Shown piece by piece: positions 5,613 through 7,566 of a stretch of DNA of 7,566 nucleotides. A program made the translations under genes and the position numbers. The stretch is from contig JAFZPS010000024.1 of NCBI GenBank assembly GCA_017550205.1, forward strand, positions 1 through 7,566, in the 5' to 3' direction. The stretch is from Bacilli bacterium (GTDB taxonomy: Bacteria; Bacillota_I; Bacilli_A; RF39; UBA660). Below the pieces are notes generated by a model, which did no database searches, had not been told where the DNA came from, and was given only the letters and a program-made list of their open reading frames with translations. The first letter of the stretch is position 1, and every line of letters starts with the position of its first letter.

Positions 5613-6710
5613 TTACTTATAATTACTTTTTACTGGTGCCTTTGCTGGTTTATTTTGTGCATTAGTAACAATCCAAGCATTAGATACTGTTCTTCCACCA
5701 TATTCTCCACCAGCACTAGGTATATTCCAAAGTTTACCTTCAATAGACATAGTAGATGATGCACCACCATCTAAATTAGCAGCATTATAAGCTTTATATC
5801 TTAATAAGATATCAATAACATCATTCATTGATGCACCAGTACTATAACCTGGTAATCTTCCTTCAATAATTAAGATTAAAACAACACCATCTTTTCTTTG
5901 AGCAATTATACTACGTGGAGCAATTCCCCAACCTCCATCACCATGGATTTTAGCAGTTTTACCATTAATTATTAAGAAAGGTCCAAAGTCTACAGCATCA
6001 ACCATTCCAGCAGCAATAGCTTCTTGTGGGTTCTTATCAGTTAACCACATTTTATGTTCATTAGTAAATCCAATTAATCCTCCAGAACCACCAGAGTGAT
6101 TCCATACTAATTCACCATCTTTAATTATTGCTCCATAAGGTATAGAACCATTTCCCCAACCATCTAAGTCTTCGAAACCTCCTCCATTAATACCTACTAA
6201 ACCACCATTTTGTTTTACTAAGTTATTAACAGATTGTCCACCTCTACCTAAATATTTAGATACAGCTAAATCTATATCACTAGGATCATATACCCCAATT
6301 AACCATCCTTTATAACCAGGTTCGATTATCCTAATAGTTTTATAAACATCATTACCTTCATCTTTAGTAAATAATTCTTTTTCATACTTATTTGTATAAT
6401 GTTTCTTTTCACTTATTTTACCTATAACAATCTCATCTAAGTTAACTTCTTCTGTGTTCTTTTCTATATAGTTTTCACTCATTATCTTCCATACTTCATC
6501 TTCATCATATAAAGTATAAGCTAAATATTTATGAGATTTAGTAGTCATAGCTGTAGGTATCCAAAATGCTTTAAACTTAGAAGTATTAATAACTACTAAT
6601 CCAGCTATAACTAAAAGATCCATTAAGAAAATAAGAATTGTTATTAAACCTACACCTTTAAATTTAACTTTTGGTTTCTTAATTTTTAATTTTTTCTTAA
6701 TATGTTTCAT
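5613..6710 (-). CDS. Membrane-anchored phosphodiester glycosidase family (NAGPA domain) protein
   Basis: The family is named after the human enzyme that uncovers mannose-6-phosphate by removing GlcNAc; bacterial members act on or near exopolysaccharide and cell-wall glycans, and their exact substrates are mostly unknown. The N-terminus is strongly basic (MKHIKKKLKIKKPKVKFK), followed by one hydrophobic helix at about 20-42 (VGLITILIFLMDLLVIAGLV). This predicts a type II anchor with the rest outside the cell. A linker of about 80 residues precedes the catalytic domain (about 124-355). Its family motifs are GINGGGFED (about 172), YGAIIKDGELV, GPFLIINGK, GIAPRSIIAQRKDGVVLILIIEGR, and the hallmark NLDGGASSTM (about 313), then GGRTVSNAWIV. 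The 365-residue length is complete. The start at 6710 has GGAG 7 bases upstream and lies 4 bases after the upstream gene's stop, so the two are cotranscribed and probably translationally coupled. Confidence 0.92.
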   Translation of the reverse strand: MKHIKKKLKIKKPKVKFKGVGLITILIFLMDLLVIAGLVVINTSKFKAFWIPTAMTTKSHKYLAYTLYDEDEVWKIMSENYIEKNTEEVNLDEIVIGKISEKKHYTNKYEKELFTKDEGNDVYKTIRIIEPGYKGWLIGVYDPSDIDLAVSKYLGRGGQSVNNLVKQNGGLVGINGGGFEDLDGWGNGSIPYGAIIKDGELVWNHSGGSGGLIGFTNEHKMWLTDKNPQEAIAAGMVDAVDFGPFLIINGKTAKIHGDGGWGIAPRSIIAQRKDGVVLILIIEGRLPGYSTGASMNDVIDILLRYKAYNAANLDGGASSTMSIEGKLWNIPSAGGEYGGRTVSNAWIVTNAQNKPAKAPVKSNYK

Positions 6711-6721
6711 TATATCACTCC
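6708..6721 (-). promoter_or_regulatory. Coupled ribosome binding site/start, GGAGTGATATAATG
   Basis: Within 14 bases the minus strand holds the ribosome binding site GGAG, the TGA stop of the upstream surface protein, and the ATG of the glycosidase. Ribosomes finishing the first gene would end on the binding site of the second. The identical 14-mer starts recG at 484-497. Confidence 0.75.
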
Positions 6722-7566
6722 ACTTTATAAGGATTATCTAGAGTACCTTCCCCATTTTTAATACTATTCTTATTAATACATACAACAGGTACTATATGTT
6801 TAACATCTCTAACATCTGCTTCTTCTAATAAACCACTTGCATATTTATTATATTCCATACTACCAACTTCACTAGTTAAATTAATATGGAAATAATCATC
6901 TAAACTATTATTTGAAACATAATCAAATATATTCAATAAACCTACTTTAGCATTTACTGTCCTATTATATATATTTGCATAATTATATCCTGCATCAACA
7001 CTAATTTCTCCAGTATAGAAAACACAATCAGTTAATACCCCATTATATGGTAAAGAATTAACATAACTATTATTTAAATAATTACCAATATTAGATCTTT
7101 CCCAAATATCATATATACTATTATAACTACTATAATTACGTACTACTTCTGCTCCACCAGCTACTAAGTATCCATTTAAGTATAATCTAAAATTATCACC
7201 TTCAACACTAGATACTTTCCATATATCTTCACCTAGTTTTACATATGAATCTACATAATTTGTACCTTCACTCTTAATTACATATGGATCATCTTTAGTA
7301 CCACTACCACTAACTACTTCTGTATTCTTCTTTAATGTAATAACTGGTCTAATACCATATCCTGCAGTTGAATCAGTACTTTGAATACTACCATCTTCTT
7401 CAACATAAAGATTTTCAAATTCATCTGTTAAACCTAATAAGAAGAACATTTTACCATTATTTAAATAACTACTCTTACCATTAGCTAATGTATAATCTTT
7501 TACTGTTAAAATAGTTACATAATCACTTTCTTTTTTAACTTCTTCTTCTTTTTCTTCTACTTCTTC
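6715..7566 (-). CDS. Tandem-repeat surface-type protein, C-terminal part (5' end beyond the window)
   Basis: The frame is open from the right edge (beginning EEVEEKEEEVKKESDYVTIL) to a TGA at 6715-6717, so at least 283 residues are present; an internal Met at 7449 is not a true start. The visible part has an acidic/Lys-rich spacer, then two related units. Each has a YxxLxxxDY-type stretch (ILTVKDYTLANG; LLNIFDYVSNN) and ends in a matching 27-residue tail: GIRPVITLKKNTEVVSGSGT..DPYVI (7276-7356) and HIVPVVCINKNSIKNGEGT..NPYKVE (6718-6798). The second unit begins YVKLGEDIWKV. From memory, RPVI.L....G.GT..PY tails are common in surface or pilin-like proteins of uncultured gut Bacillota, sometimes called DUF6273-like; I cannot confirm the family. 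Extracellular location is inferred from composition and from the glycosidase partner. No Cys pairing or C-terminal sorting signal is seen. Confidence 0.85.
   Translation of the reverse strand, partial: EEVEEKEEEVKKESDYVTILTVKDYTLANGKSSYLNNGKMFFLLGLTDEFENLYVEEDGSIQSTDSTAGYGIRPVITLKKNTEVVSGSGTKDDPYVIKSEGTNYVDSYVKLGEDIWKVSSVEGDNFRLYLNGYLVAGGAEVVRNYSSYNSIYDIWERSNIGNYLNNSYVNSLPYNGVLTDCVFYTGEISVDAGYNYANIYNRTVNAKVGLLNIFDYVSNNSLDDYFHINLTSEVGSMEYNKYASGLLEEADVRDVKHIVPVVCINKNSIKNGEGTLDNPYKVE
6718..6798 (-). repeat. C-terminal copy of the 27-residue unit tail
   Basis: This encodes HIVPVVCINKNSIKNGEGT then LDNPYKVE. It aligns with the upstream copy without gaps over 27 residues: PV at positions 4-5, I/L hydrophobics, G-x-GT, and the closing xPYxV/I. 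The copies share protein pattern much more than DNA, so this is an old duplication. Confidence 0.7.
7276..7356 (-). repeat. First visible copy of the 27-residue unit tail
   Basis: This encodes GIRPVITLKKNTEVVSGSGT then KDDPYVI. It lies 186 codons upstream of the second copy, which sets the repeat unit length. Confidence 0.7.

Noticed and set aside
1..7566. UGA=Trp genetic code for the whole organism
   Set aside because: All 20 Trp codons in the other genes are TGG. In an AT-rich genome with this code many would be TGA. The TGA at 6715 also fits a normal coupled stop.

Overview
This is an AT-rich window (about 30% G+C by eye) from an anaerobic, fermentative Bacillota-type bacterium. The evidence is strong TATAAT/TTGACA-like promoters, GGAGG-type ribosome binding sites, U-tailed hairpin terminators, a Bacillus-like RecG N-terminus and a full-length pyruvate:ferredoxin oxidoreductase. 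The look is that of uncultured gut Bacilli or Mollicute-like relatives, but the exact lineage cannot be fixed from this window. All protein genes are on the minus strand, so they read from the right edge to the left.

Right edge to 5573: a two-gene operon for cell-surface proteins. The first is a partial tandem-repeat protein whose 5' end lies beyond the window. It ends 4 bases before the start of a membrane-anchored phosphodiester glycosidase (NAGPA family), and its TGA stop sits between that gene's ribosome binding site and start codon. A strong hairpin terminator closes the operon.

5560 to 4614: a single gene for an unrecognised, soluble 302-residue protein, with its own extended -10 promoter and terminator. 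4586 to 1111: a single gene for the approximately 1143-residue pyruvate:ferredoxin oxidoreductase, which links pyruvate breakdown to acetyl-CoA and reduced ferredoxin. 1112 to 773: a small two-helix membrane protein with a near-consensus promoter.

595 to 767: a GC-rich island on the plus strand that looks like a free-standing small RNA gene. It has a TTGACA promoter, three hairpins, a possible pseudoknot and its own terminator. It is divergent from recG and convergent with the small membrane protein gene. I do not recognise the family; this is the best candidate for something undescribed here.

546 to the left edge: recG. Its start region is canonical, but codon 102 is TGA, and the RecG-like reading frame then continues open to the window edge. 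All 20 Trp codons in the other genes are TGG, so a general UGA=Trp code is unlikely. A nonsense mutation, sequencing error or recoding event is more likely.

The layout is very compact. Three of the four protein-gene terminators include the stop codon of their own gene, and promoters lie directly in or beside the U-tract of the preceding terminator.
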